Shown: positions 9,280 to 19,284, counted from the stretch's first letter. The stretch: 64,000 bases of DNA from Trichomonas vaginalis G3 (GCF_026262505.1 NC_067203.1:13652392-13716391); one strand, 5' to 3'. The notes: generated by a model from the sequence alone, not told the origin. Program-made: numbers and translations.

Positions 9280-9522
9280 TTAGCTTTTTGTTCTTCCTTT
9301 TGCTTCTTCTCTAGCTTTTTTCGCCAGCAAACGTGGGTTCTTCTGTCTTCCAGCAGCTAATGCAGCAAGTTGTTTTTCACTAAGTTTTCTCTTTGGTCTC
9401 TCTGGCTTTTGTTCTTGTTTTTGTTCCTTCAGTTCGGATAAAATTTGCTCACGAATTTCTTTCTTCAATGCTTCAACATCTATGACCCCTTGGGTCTTGT
9501 CCGTAGGGCTTGTCTGAGTCAT
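9280..9522 (-). CDS. Small basic coiled-coil protein of the Polinton, 80 aa
   Basis: The N-terminal half is an acidic/Lys-rich helix (VEALKKEIREQILSELKEQK) with heptad-like spacing, and the C-terminal half is strongly basic (PKRKLSEKQLAALAAGRQKN). This suits a small DNA- or capsid-associated protein. It lies head-to-head with the gene at 9568 and ends 50 bp past the start of the minor capsid candidate on the same strand. No family recognised. Confidence 0.5.
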   Translation of the reverse strand: MTQTSPTDKTQGVIDVEALKKEIREQILSELKEQKQEQKPERPKRKLSEKQLAALAAGRQKNPRLLAKKAREEAKGRTKS

Positions 9523-9567
9523 TTGACTGCAGATAAAAAACTAAATTAAAACTTTAACCGATGTAAA

Positions 9568-10002
9568 ATGAGCTTGTCAAAATCAGAGCGAGAGTCTATT
9601 ATATTAAATGACGCAAGAGGAATACAACATCCTTTCTATTACGTAAGTCAGAGTAAAGATGGTAAAATATACGTAAGAAAAAGAAAGGTTCCATTAGCGA
9701 ATGCAGAGAGCGACAACATTAAGGTGCATGGCAAGGGTGAAGTCCACGAAGCCCATATAAAACCTTCTGTTCAAACTGAAAAGTCAATAGAACAGAAGAA
9801 AAGAAGCCAGATGTACTTTCAATAACGAACCAAGAGCTTATTGCAAAGTTCGTGAATTTCATTGAAAAACAAACCGAGTCAAAGAACCCTGACCCGCCAG
9901 TGAAAGAAGTTGAGACAAAAGAGAATGTACAGTTCATTGAAAATGTCAAGAAACAACTTCCACCACGAATGCCAAGAAGAAGAGTGAGAATAATGAAGTA
10001 AA
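9568..10002 (+). pseudogene. Small Polinton gene, probably broken
   Basis: A start at 9568 opens an 85-residue frame (a SKDGKIYVRKRKV strand pair, then a polar stretch), and coding-like sequence continues towards 10002 with a basic Pro/Arg-rich end. The interval fills the gap before the major capsid candidate. It seems broken. Function unknown; a small basic virion or scaffold-type protein is possible. Confidence 0.4.
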
Positions 10003-10028
10003 TAGATATTTTTATCTGAAGTAAATAC

Positions 10029-11609
10029 ATGCAGAACGAACAGTTAAACGAATTTACTCCAGCAGAGCATATTCATCAGATTCGCTCATATTTCGATATC
10101 ATAGACAATGCAGTTCAAATTGGTGACACTAATAGAAAATATTCTGACGCAAAGATTCCATCACAACCTGGAACTGCTAAAGATAACACATGGGTAACAT
10201 TCAATCTCTCACCTCCTGGTGAAAATATGTTGGACCTTTACAATACATTCATTACGTATAAAATGGAAGGTCAATTTATTGTAGATAAAGAAATTGGTTC
10301 AGGTTCCAATAAAACAAACCCACCAGGATTTTGGATTGGTTTCGATGACGCTTTCTATGCAGTTGCTGGATATCAAATCCTTGCAAATGGTCGTATCGTA
10401 TATTCTCAAGACAACGCAAGAGAAGAAGCATATATAACTTCAAACTCACAAACTACCGAACAAATAAAGAAAGTAGATGTTTTCTCAAAGACTCGACATG
10501 AAGATGTATGGAGTCATTCGGGAACATGCAGAACAGGACAAATTGTTAGTGGTCCAATTACAGCAGGAAAATCATTTGATTTTAAGCTTCGTTTAAGAAT
10601 TCCTGTTAGAAGATTCCTTCCATTAGAAGCTATTCGATTTATTCCAGCTTTTGCAGGAAACATTCAGCTTAAAGTAAAGTTCAGTAGCGACGCCTTACAA
10701 TGCACATCTATATCTGTAAATGATATCATTGCTTTCAATCCAACTCTTAAAGTTGCATTTGCTTCAGATTCAAATCCACCGACAAATAAATTTGTTCCAT
10801 GGAATGAACCATTCACTATGATAACGAAGGCAGTAGAAGCTAGTGGAACAGTTACTATTACAACTGTAACCCAGCAACTATTTCGAACAAAGATGGATTT
10901 TAATGAATGTTTCATTCATCCAAAGTCATTCTCTTTAGACCCTAACATTTATACAGAACTTGTAGAACATTATACAAACGAGGCTTTATGTTTTCCTGTT
11001 AAAGTTATGGATTGGATTCCTATGGACGGTTCATTCTCAAAGAATACAGATAGTTCAAGTGCAACATTTACAGCAGCTTATACGCCTATTAATGTTAAAA
11101 GTATTTGGGCACTATTTAGAAAGAAAGACAACTATTATGTTAATTTTGAGAACCCTAAGTTTAAATATCTTCAGCTTTCCATGGGAGCTTATGGAAATAT
11201 GCCTGCAGAACCTGAAAAATCATATGGACCTGTATTTTATGAAATGGTTGCGAACGCTTGCAATACAAACAATGATATGATAGGATTTAATGAAGATGTT
11301 ATGAGGTCATTGGTGGATGATGGTAGTGTGGAACATAAATGGGATAGCTATGACAACACACATTTCTTATGTGGTTTTCCAACAGAAGTGGACTTTTGCT
11401 TCCAGCAAGGTCAAACATCTACTGCTCCAATAACATACAAATTGTCTGTTAAAGGACCTATTGAACTAGCAACTGAAAATGTACCAAAGCCACTTATTGG
11501 ATTTATGAGGGATTGTTGCTTTGCAATACAAGTAAGACAGTCAGGCATACCAATAATAAGACTTGACGACTATAACTTAGCACGGACGACAGTGAGGAAT
11601 AAAGGATGA
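10029..11609 (+). CDS. Polinton major capsid protein candidate (double jelly-roll), 526 aa
   Basis: The predicted composition is nearly all beta strands and loops, with strand-like runs throughout (TWVTFNLSPPGENMLDLYNT, DFKLRLRIPVRRFLP, GNIQLKVKFSSD), many aromatic, Asn and Pro residues, and no transmembrane or enzyme motif. The length of about 526 residues fits a double jelly-roll major capsid protein of Polintons. It lies downstream of the minor capsid candidate with a leader TTTTTATCTGAAGTAAATAC before the ATG. The frame is complete. Homology was not tested, so the call rests on fold-like pattern, size and context. Confidence 0.65.
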   Translation: MQNEQLNEFTPAEHIHQIRSYFDIIDNAVQIGDTNRKYSDAKIPSQPGTAKDNTWVTFNLSPPGENMLDLYNTFITYKMEGQFIVDKEIGSGSNKTNPPGFWIGFDDAFYAVAGYQILANGRIVYSQDNAREEAYITSNSQTTEQIKKVDVFSKTRHEDVWSHSGTCRTGQIVSGPITAGKSFDFKLRLRIPVRRFLPLEAIRFIPAFAGNIQLKVKFSSDALQCTSISVNDIIAFNPTLKVAFASDSNPPTNKFVPWNEPFTMITKAVEASGTVTITTVTQQLFRTKMDFNECFIHPKSFSLDPNIYTELVEHYTNEALCFPVKVMDWIPMDGSFSKNTDSSSATFTAAYTPINVKSIWALFRKKDNYYVNFENPKFKYLQLSMGAYGNMPAEPEKSYGPVFYEMVANACNTNNDMIGFNEDVMRSLVDDGSVEHKWDSYDNTHFLCGFPTEVDFCFQQGQTSTAPITYKLSVKGPIELATENVPKPLIGFMRDCCFAIQVRQSGIPIIRLDDYNLARTTVRNKG

Positions 11610-11632
11610 ACGTTTATTTTTAAAGCTTATAA

Positions 11633-12089
11633 ATGAGTTCTTCATCAAGCTCTCGTGAACCTTCACCATCTATGAAACAAACTTTACCAAACGATTATGG
11701 AGCACCTATTGAATATTTCTTACGAGCTGCACAATGGCAAAGAGCAGTCTCACCAAGGTTAGGTGTTCCACCAGCTCCTGTCAAAAATAGCATTTGGTCA
11801 AGTCCTTATATAAATATGGTCTCCCACTAGGTTTGCTAGCTACAGCAGGAGCAGTTATGATGTTGAAAAGAAATAAAGCAAATGTTATAAATAATACTGA
11901 AGTAGCTGAAGTTAAACAAACTCCAACACCTTCGCCAAAACCAACGCCTTCACAAGCAAACCTTCAATGACTCCTGAACCTATGGAAGTACAAACTCCTG
12001 TTCAAAAGTCAACTCCTAAACCGACTCCAACATTTAAACCAGAACCTACTCCTCAAATAAATCGTAAAACTCCTGCGTTTCCTTACTGA
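11633..12089 (+). pseudogene. Ser/Pro-rich small membrane protein gene of the Polinton, probably broken
   Basis: The start at 11633 follows a TTTTTAAAGCTTATAA leader 23 bp after the capsid stop. The N-terminus is a run of serines and prolines; further on there is a short hydrophobic segment (GLLATAGAVMML) followed by a Pro/Thr-rich tail. The region appears broken. A small membrane or virion-vertex protein is possible; no family recognised. Confidence 0.4.
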
Positions 12090-12136
12090 AAAAATAACGT
12101 TATTTTTATTTATTTGAAAATTTTTATTTGATTGAA

Positions 12137-12371
12137 ATGACGACTAAAGTCACTGAAGCAATGAAACAAAAGTTTTTGGTAGAATACATTAAATCAGGAG
12201 CTTCCAGAAGGTTTTTACGTTCATACTATGAAGGATGGTAGAGTTCAGTTTAGAAAGATAAAGCAACCATTAGATAAAGAAGGAATTTTGAGAAAGATTA
12301 AACTTCATGAGGACAACATTGCTGAACTTAAGAAGAAGTTAGAAGAGTTGGAGAAAGGAAGAGAGTTATAA
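12137..12371 (+). pseudogene. Small Polinton gene with coiled-coil end, broken
   Basis: An ATG at 12137 follows the leader ATTTTTATTTGATTGAA. The interval codes a short N-terminus and, further on, a Lys/Glu-rich heptad-like helix (KLHEDNIAELKKKLEELEKG). It looks broken. A KDGRV(Q/Y)xRKxK stretch is similar to one in the gene at 9568, so the two may be distant copies. Confidence 0.35.
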
Positions 12372-12538
12372 AGCAATGAATTCAACGGGTTAGAAAAGAA
12401 GGTAGGTGAAAAAAGAGGTTAGATCTACCCTTCACCTAAATTTATTTTTGCGCTATGTTTTCATACGTGTGAGGGTGGTGATATCATTAATTTTTTATTT
12501 ATTTTATTATTTTACTGAAAATTTTTATTTGGATGTAA

Positions 12539-12823
12539 ATGACAGAACAAAAGCAACTCATTCGAATTCCACAGTATAACAAACATACATTTAAACATTT
12601 ATTCTTCCTTCCTGAGCATAACATGTTCTTTCAAATACATCCGAGACCAGTTGACTTTTCATTGACTGTTTATAAAGATAGAAATAGTTATATCATTAAA
12701 CCATACGATGACGAAGGTAAGTTATGTAAATTGTACGTTAAGAAGTTAGAGAAAGTTTATGGCTTCAAGTATGACTACAATAGGGTTAACACTGATGATG
12801 AAGATATTGAGGAAAATTTATGA
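12539..12823 (+). CDS. Polinton hypothetical protein, 94 aa
   Basis: The ATG follows a leader ATTTTTATTTGGATGTAA nearly identical to that of the gene at 12137. The protein is small, rich in His, Lys and aromatic residues, with strand-like segments (HNMFFQIHPRPVDFSLTVYK) and an acidic tail (NTDDEDIEENL). No family recognised. It is the last recognisable gene of the element on the right. Confidence 0.5.
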   Translation: MTEQKQLIRIPQYNKHTFKHLFFLPEHNMFFQIHPRPVDFSLTVYKDRNSYIIKPYDDEGKLCKLYVKKLEKVYGFKYDYNRVNTDDEDIEENL

Positions 12824-12905
12824 GAACATTAGTGAAGTTGTTAGTGAGAACGATAGTGAGAACGTTTATTTTTACATTAGTGAGTTCGTTAGTGAAGTGA
12901 AGTGG
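12824..12905. repeat. GTTAGTGAGAACG-type simple repeat
   Basis: A degenerate 12-13-bp motif (GTTAGTGAGAACG, GATAGTGAGAACG, ATTAGTGAGTTCG, GTTAGTGAAGTG) is repeated just past the last Polinton gene. Subterminal simple repeats are common in Polintons, so the right end may be close. No terminal inverted repeat could be tested because the left end is outside the window. Confidence 0.6.
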
Positions 12906-13076
12906 GTGGTGGTTTTGTAAATATTTAAGGTTAAGTTAGTGTTGTCGTTTGTGTTGTAAAATTTACGTTAACGGTTTTGTAAAGTGTCAAATTCACAAGT
13001 ATTGGTTAAGGTGAAACGCAGTGCCACCATACCCAAGACTTGTATACTAACTATAGTAACATGACCACTATTTTGA

Positions 13077-13283
13077 TGACTAAGAAATGTAATTCATCAA
13101 ATTGGCAGTTCGATGAATGATACCATGCAATCAACAACTGGTTTGTTACAATTTGGCTTGATTCATCAAATTGGCGGTTTGATGAACCGAATATTGTAAT
13201 CCAGACTAGGTCAGTTACAATTTGGCTTGATTCATCAAATTGGCGGTTTGATGAACCGAATATTGTAATCCAGACTAGGTCAG
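13077..13283. repeat. 69-bp tandem repeat, each unit a hairpin
   Basis: Two near-identical 69-bp units (13146-13214, 13215-13283) follow a more divergent one (about 13077-13145). Each has an inner perfect palindrome TTCATCAAA/TTTGATGAA around TTGGCGG, and outer arms TTACAAT/ATTGTAA. The array could be an iteron-like sequence at the end of the Polinton or part of the neighbouring foldback element. Confidence 0.85.
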
Positions 13284-13394
13284 TTGCTTGTTGGTCATAG
13301 ATAATAATGACACCTTTCAGTTTTTGTTAAACATCTCAATTATCCCGCCAAAAATTATTGGGTCTAAATTGGTTTTTATTATTATTATTTTCAG

Positions 13395-14111
13395 TGTAAT
13401 AAACAGAAATTCATCAAAAGTGACAGCTCTCAATTTTTTGACATTTGTAAATTCTAAATTGAATGAGAAAAATGAAATAATACTAAGCATAATACAATAT
13501 TCTAGATTTAATTATAATTAGGAAAAAGTTAGTTTTGAGAGTACTTTTCATAGGCATATAGAATGAAATCTTCTGAAAAATAATATCACATAAACTCATA
13601 TTATTTTCTAATATATAACTATTTTATATAAAAATCAAATTCAATGATCTTAAAAGCGAAGGATAAACCTCAAAATTTACGAATATAATGAGTGGGAATA
13701 TAATGCTTATCTATCATAAAACCATATGAAATATCAATTTTTGCTTTACGCCTAATTTTTGACGACAATTAGCAAAAAATGATATTTCATATGGTTTTAT
13801 GATAGATAAGCATTATATTCCCACTCATTATATTCGTAAATTTTGAGGTTTATCCTTCGCTTTTAAGATCCTTGAATTTGATTTTTATATAAAATAGTTA
13901 TATATTAGAAAATAATATGAGTTTATGTGATATTATTTTTCAGAAGATTTTGTGTTCTTCTTCAAAATTTTATTTTTTTATTAAAAAGAATCTTTACAAA
14001 ATATACATTTACTTTAATTAATATTTAAAAACGTGCTCTATCAAAAGTTCCAAAAATTCAATATTTTAGCTTTTCTGAGGTGTCACTTTTGATGAATTTC
14101 TGTTTACAACA
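13395..14111. mobile_element. 717-bp foldback (snapback) element, non-coding
   Basis: Outer ends are inverted: TGTAATAAACAGAAATTCAT at the left and, on the other strand, TGTTGTAAACAGAAATTCAT at the right, both running on into CAAAAGTGACA. Inside is a near-perfect inverted repeat with arms of about 180 bp (about 13565-13745 and 13771-13950) around a 25-bp spacer. Both symmetry centres fall near 13755, so this is one structure. There is no gene. No flanking target duplication is visible, suggesting age or loss. A DNA-transposon-derived foldback/MITE is the best reading. Confidence 0.85.
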
Positions 14112-15538
14112 TCAGAAACAAACTAACTTGTTTTTTAGGAATTTATCATTCATAAAGTCTTTATGATATATTTTCAACTAAGGGTTTCGTTTTGCTAAAA
14201 TTGTCACTTTTATAGCATATTTGTTTTTGGATGTTTTGCGAAACCAAAAAAAAAACTATGATATACAATGTGTGTGTAAAGAAAATACTTTATTTACTAG
14301 TTAAAAAATCATTTGGTATTGATCAAGTTATTTTTTCTGGATAAGATATTATATGGATAATTGGATAGAAAATACAATTATATAATCTTGTACCTGGTTT
14401 AATTAAGCTAATTGTCATCAGAAACTTGTAATTTTTATGAATTTCAGATTTTCTTTTCATTACTGCTTTTCTTAATAGGTCAAGTTCTTATTTACGTTAT
14501 AAAGTATGATATTTACAAATATCAAGTTATCATGTTTTTTGAGAAATTATGAGAAACAAACAAAAATGAAAAAGATAGGAATAGCAATGAATAGTGATGT
14601 GGGTATAGAAAATGTAAGAGATATGAATGCAAAGCAATCAGTATTTAGGATATTGACCATAGATTGGTAGTATTCATTTTCTATGCGATGGGGTACCAAC
14701 CTATTTTTCAACATTTTTAACTGAAGAAATATAATCGTACATAAATGATCTAGCTATTCGTTACTAAACTTCATGAAACAATGTTGACCAAAAAATTTTT
14801 CGATGCAAAATGCAATTATCGTCTTTAAATATTTAAAACTATATAAATTTATAACTAATACATGATGTTTTCAATCTTTGTTTTTAATATTTATGAATAT
14901 TTCAGTTTGATTTTTATATGTGTATTTCCATTTGTGTCTACTGCACATAAATACAACATTACAGAAACAAATCACCCCTGTCTTTCTTATTTTGCGAGGT
15001 TATAGTATTCAACAAATTGAGAACAATAATTTTCCATTATTAGCCTTAATTTATAGATTTATCCATTTAAACAATAAGTTTTATCATAATTTAGATATAT
15101 AATTCTGCTTATTACAGATATTTTCAGTTTTGGAAACAGATTTGATGCACCACAGATAAAATTCAATAAAAACAAATTGCACACCATACGTAATTGGCTA
15201 TTCTTGATTAGGTTAGCCAATGCTATAGTTCTATCTTTAAATTAAGAGTTTTTTAAAATTTATTTCTTGCAAACACCTAATATACGTACTTCTTTGATAG
15301 TGATATCAATGATTGTATCCAGTCATAAAATATTTATAAAAAAAGAAACACAATGCTAAAAAAATTACCCAATGTTTGAATAAATAATCTTATTTCTCGA
15401 GTAAACATTATTGTTTTAAAGGTAATACACCAATCAATCATATATGACAATGCATTGACTTTGAAAGTGCATTAGAAACCCCTAAATCTCTCTCATTATG
15501 ATGAATGATTTATAAAAAAGTGACAATTTTGTAAAAAA
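14112..15538. other. Intergenic, 1.4 kb, no gene seen
   Basis: Very AT-rich with homopolymer runs. Short open frames exist but their composition is not protein-like. Nothing functional is recognised apart from the presumed promoter of the gene at 15539. Confidence 0.6.
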
Positions 15539-16570
15539 ATGGATCGAAAACAAATTGGAACACCTACTTATTTGTATTATTGTGGTACATTTCAGTTACT
15601 CAATACCACATCAATAGGTAACTTTAGTACACCAATTTTGCAGTGTTTAGAAGATGCTTCATTATCAATTTACGACATTGACTACGTAAGTTCAAATGGA
15701 AACTACACATGTGTTGATCTTAAGAGTCATAAAGCATATTGGTGGAGCACTTGCAGAGAAAAACGAGATGCTTCAAGTTATCATTTCTTGGATAACAACA
15801 ATAAAATAGTTATAGGAACAAACGGATTATTAGATTTGAAGGTAGATGGAACTGTCAACTTCATTTCATTATCAAATACCCAATTAGCAATAGATTCTTC
15901 AATAAAATATCTCGATGCCTTCGCAAACAGTCATAAATATGCCCTAATTGATACAGAAAAGAAAATACATATATACTTTGAGAACAAAAACATCATCCAT
16001 TATCCAGTTACCACTGAAGAACCAAAAATTATTTGTTTAACAGAGAATACAACAGGAATTTTGTTCAAAAACTATACATTCCAGATAAAAGCAGATAATT
16101 CCGATAAGCAATTTGAGTTTAAAGATATCATTCACGTTGCATCATCTGAAGATCGATATGTTGTCGTCACAACAAAGTCATTAGTATACGAAATATACGA
16201 AAATGGTACTAAGAAACAGATTTTTGGCTTCCAAGGTACCCCAATTTCTGCATTTTGCGGAACAAAGCATTATGGAGTGATTACATACCAAGGAGATGCA
16301 TTTTTATGGGGATGGGGCTTGTCAGGACAACTAGGAAATGGTGTCTGCATGAATCGCGACCATCCTGTCAAAGCAAAGTTTGATGATTCTCTTAGAATTG
16401 TTGCAGCTGACGGAGGAGCAGAAAATACTGTTTTCCTGGCTGTGAAAGAGATGTCATTCACTCCGATGTTGCCAGAAATCATGCAATCTTCTCCATTTAT
16501 CCAAACAATCCGAACAACAATGAATATAGAGGGATTAATGAATCCAGATAATAAAGATGTTAAATTTTAG
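15539..16570 (+). CDS. RCC1-like beta-propeller protein, 343 aa
   Basis: The C-terminal part carries a clear RCC1 repeat: GVITYQGDAFLWGWGLSGQL, then a GN turn, followed by KIVAADGG-like spacing before a final FLAVKE strand. Earlier strand-rich segments (residues 50-230) look like degenerate blades. At about 340 residues it could form one seven-bladed propeller without other domains. Such proteins act as guanine exchange factors or scaffolds; most RCC1-like proteins in trichomonads have no assigned partner. It lies tail-to-tail with the NEK kinase, 184 bp apart. The start ATG is the first in a long frame and follows GACAATTTTGTAAAAAA. Confidence 0.75.
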   Translation: MDRKQIGTPTYLYYCGTFQLLNTTSIGNFSTPILQCLEDASLSIYDIDYVSSNGNYTCVDLKSHKAYWWSTCREKRDASSYHFLDNNNKIVIGTNGLLDLKVDGTVNFISLSNTQLAIDSSIKYLDAFANSHKYALIDTEKKIHIYFENKNIIHYPVTTEEPKIICLTENTTGILFKNYTFQIKADNSDKQFEFKDIIHVASSEDRYVVVTTKSLVYEIYENGTKKQIFGFQGTPISAFCGTKHYGVITYQGDAFLWGWGLSGQLGNGVCMNRDHPVKAKFDDSLRIVAADGGAENTVFLAVKEMSFTPMLPEIMQSSPFIQTIRTTMNIEGLMNPDNKDVKF

Positions 16571-16754
16571 ATTTGTTTTAATAATAAAACCTTGTTTACT
16601 ATTCATTATGATTTTAATTCTTTTTTGTTTCCATTAATATATGATATTTCGTTTCATTAACTTTTATAAAGGATAAATTATTCTAGTTCGTTTGCAAAAC
16701 ATAAATATTATTATAAAATATTTTTATTAAATTCATAACAAACACATAAATATT

Positions 16755-17678
16755 TTATTCATTAAAGAAAACACGACCAGCCTTTTGATTGAGGCGGTTA
16801 TATTCTTCTTTTAGTTGCTCTTGTTTCTTGATTAATCTTGCTGTATCTGCTTGAACACGAGCTCTCTCATTAAGAATCATTTCCATCTGCAAATAAAGCT
16901 TAACATACTTGTTTTCAAGTAGTTGTTTGACTGTTGGACGCTCTTGAGGCTTTTTCATCATCATAGACTGAATAACCTCGAAAAGGTCGTCACTGTACAT
17001 AGCAGGAATTCTTCTAAGTGGACCAGTTTGTATCAATTGCGTGATTACTTCATTTGATCCATTAAAAGGCAAGTGGAGATCTGCTAATTCAAATAAAACG
17101 CAGCCAAGTGCCCAAATGTCACTCTTCTCATCATATGGTTGATGGCTAATGAGTTCTGGTGACATATATGGGGGAGTTCCTGCGTAAGTACTAGCTGCAC
17201 CATCTTCAATTTCTCTTGCAAGTCCGAAATCTCCGAGCTTTACATGGCCATTGCCAGAAATGAAAATATTTCCAGGTTTGATATCTCTATGTATCATCTT
17301 TGGATGGCATGAATCTAATGCGATACACATATCTGTTAAGACTTGCCATATAGCTGATTCAGGAATCCTATCATTATCTGCACGCGTTTTCCTAATAAGC
17401 TGCTGAAGATCTCCTTTTTCGCAATATTCCATAACTATGTACATGAGTTTCTTCTCTCTAACTACAATTCTGTCGTAGTATCCAACAACATGTTCATTTT
17501 GAATATTTCTTAAAGCGTTTACTTCATTGATTAGCATTTGTTTTTTCTTATTATCCATTTGGCTATAGCTTATTTCTTTAATAGCAACCACCTTTTGATC
17601 TGATTTTCGTATTGCTTTACATACACTACCAAATGACCCTTGGCCAAGCCTCTCTATTATTTCATACTTATCAAGCAT
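16755..17678 (-). CDS. NEK-family serine/threonine protein kinase, 307 aa
   Basis: A complete kinase domain from residue 1 to about 262: glycine loop GQGSFGSV, VAIKE lysine (K34), catalytic loop HRDIKPGN, DFGLA, and SPE in place of APE. NEK-like traits are the N-terminal YEIIERLGQGSFG pattern, the GTPPYMSPE activation segment and a C-terminal coiled coil (RARVQADTARLIKKQEQLKE). NEKs act in cell cycle, centrosome and flagellar control, and trichomonads have many. An open frame extends seven codons upstream without an ATG, so the ATG at 17676-17678 is the start. All catalytic residues are present, so it should be active. Confidence 0.93.
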   Translation of the reverse strand: MLDKYEIIERLGQGSFGSVCKAIRKSDQKVVAIKEISYSQMDNKKKQMLINEVNALRNIQNEHVVGYYDRIVVREKKLMYIVMEYCEKGDLQQLIRKTRADNDRIPESAIWQVLTDMCIALDSCHPKMIHRDIKPGNIFISGNGHVKLGDFGLAREIEDGAASTYAGTPPYMSPELISHQPYDEKSDIWALGCVLFELADLHLPFNGSNEVITQLIQTGPLRRIPAMYSDDLFEVIQSMMMKKPQERPTVKQLLENKYVKLYLQMEMILNERARVQADTARLIKKQEQLKEEYNRLNQKAGRVFFNE

Positions 17679-18038
17679 TTTTAATTTATAAACGTACACA
17701 ATTTATAAAATCCAAAATGGTTGAATGAATATCTTCTTTATTTGATTTGGGGCCAAATTAACAAAACATTTTTAACGAATTTCTACAAAATGGAATTAAT
17801 TTTTCCAACTTTCCTAATGTTAAAGATAGCTTGATCTCACATTCAAATCTGTGATGATAAAACACATATTATTTGTCGCAGATGATTTCTTAAAAGATTT
17901 TATTCAATTCTGTTTACAAAAAGAGCTTGGCGGCAAGACTATGAGATATAAAACATATATAGAAAATTTCTGTAATAAACATTTCAATTTACTATAAAAA
18001 TATAAAAATAATAATAAAAAATAACAAAAGAAAATAAA
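17679..18038. other. Intergenic gap, promoter of the NEK gene
   Basis: AT-rich sequence without an open frame of note. The right half is also the 3' flank of the coiled-coil gene on the same strand. No recognisable motif. Confidence 0.5.
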
Positions 18039-19199
18039 TTATTTTTGTGCTTTGAGTTCATTGAGTCTTTCCTGGAACATCATCATGCACTGAATGGCTT
18101 CATTAGTTCCAATTGCGATAAATATCGGAAAAGCGGTTTTAAGTTTTTCAGAATCGTTTTTCCATTCGACCAAGGCCAAAATGGAAAGTTTTGTGAGGAT
18201 TCCATCCGACGGAGTGCCTTCGAAAATTGACATCATGAAATCAACGGCTTCTCCGAACAATTTTCCTTCTTTCATCATAGTCCTGCATTTTTCTAAAGTC
18301 TGAGGAAGTTTTGATTGCTTTGCCAACTCATTCATATTAATATTATCGATATAACATAGTTTACAGAGCTGTTTTACAGCCTTTTCTGTATCAGTAAGTA
18401 ATCCACCTGTCTGCGCAATGCCAAGTTCTATTGCTTGATTACCGAGTTGTCGTAATTCCTTTTTTTGAAGGAGGAAACCAACAGAAGTAAGAGTTTTAGA
18501 AAACTCATTGATTAGTTTGTAGGATTCTGTAAGTGATGTTGTTGGCGTATGTGGTTCTTCTCGTTCAATAAGAGTTATCGACTTATTTCCGAGAGTTTTG
18601 ATGACAACATTGCAGTTTTGATTGTTCAGAACGCTTAACAGATTGTTGGAAAGGAAGTTAACAATGTAGAAAACGAAGTCTCGTTCTAAACTAAAATGAA
18701 GCAAAGTTCTGTAAACAGTTTTGAACTTTTCATCGGATGGAAATGTAAGAGATCTTTCTTTCGAAATTAAAATATCGTTGAATAATAGTCTTAGCTTTTG
18801 AGCGGAATCATTTTTGACATTTTCTAGTGCTTTTTCTTGTTTAATAGTAGGAGCAATACGTTCAAGCTGTCTCATATTATCTAATATCGATTTGTAGTCT
18901 TTTCTAGCAAACGAATCTTCCAATTTTGAGTGAAAATCTACAAATTCTTGAATTTTCTGTATAACAATTGACTTCTTTTTCTGAATTTCAAGTTCGTTGC
19001 TTAATCTCTTCTCTTCTGCACTGAGATTAGCTGTTTTACTTCCATTCTCTTTGAGATTTTTCTCTTCATTTTTCAGATTTGCTTCTAACTTTGAGCATTG
19101 CTGAAGAAGATCAACTAATTTTTTAGCCGCTATATTGAGTTCTTTTTGTTGCCTTTCAACAGCCGGAGGAATTTTCTTTTGTTCGATATTTTCCTCCAT
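18039..19199 (-). CDS. Coiled-coil and helical protein, 386 aa, unknown role
   Basis: Residues 15-100 form a strong Lys/Glu-rich coiled coil (KLEANLKNEEKNLKENGSKT, then LSNELEIQKKKS). The remaining 280 residues are mainly alpha-helical with no enzyme motif. A short N-terminal coiled coil followed by helical bundles is the layout of vesicle-tethering subunits (CATCHR type: exocyst, COG, Dsl1), but I see no diagnostic motif and the length is short for those families. It shares an 85-bp divergent promoter region with the 986-aa protein. Confidence 0.8.
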   Translation of the reverse strand: MEENIEQKKIPPAVERQQKELNIAAKKLVDLLQQCSKLEANLKNEEKNLKENGSKTANLSAEEKRLSNELEIQKKKSIVIQKIQEFVDFHSKLEDSFARKDYKSILDNMRQLERIAPTIKQEKALENVKNDSAQKLRLLFNDILISKERSLTFPSDEKFKTVYRTLLHFSLERDFVFYIVNFLSNNLLSVLNNQNCNVVIKTLGNKSITLIEREEPHTPTTSLTESYKLINEFSKTLTSVGFLLQKKELRQLGNQAIELGIAQTGGLLTDTEKAVKQLCKLCYIDNINMNELAKQSKLPQTLEKCRTMMKEGKLFGEAVDFMMSIFEGTPSDGILTKLSILALVEWKNDSEKLKTAFPIFIAIGTNEAIQCMMMFQERLNELKAQK

Positions 19200-19284
19200 T
19201 TTTTATAACAATTAAAATTCAGGGTTTATAACAAATTTATTTAGGGGAATTAAAATTAGTATAAAAAGCACTTTCACGTAAAAG
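19200..19284. promoter_or_regulatory. Probable bidirectional promoter, 85 bp
   Basis: Two ATGs point away from each other with only 85 bp between them, so both promoters must overlap here. The side facing the plus gene has CACTTTCACG 14 bp before the ATG, loosely like the TCAYW initiator of Trichomonas. Confidence 0.5.

Larger units (their letters stand above)
1..12905. mobile_element. Maverick/Polinton, right-hand part, broken
   Basis: The block holds a protein-primed family B DNA polymerase, a candidate double jelly-roll major capsid protein, a candidate minor capsid protein, two KilA-N proteins and, at the left edge, a probable integrase tail. That set defines the Maverick/Polinton class, which is abundant in trichomonads. 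Genes lie on both strands and are closely packed. Packaging ATPase and maturation protease are not seen here and may lie to the left, outside the window. The polymerase and capsid reading frames are open throughout, so the copy looks fairly young, but several small genes are damaged (about four or five breaks). The right terminus was not found; the end given is where element-like sequence stops by eye. Family call is firm, boundary is a guess. Confidence 0.88.

Noticed and set aside
13288-13521. 77-codon open frame near the foldback element
   Set aside because: It crosses the left terminus of the element and has AT-driven composition, without domain or conservation clues.
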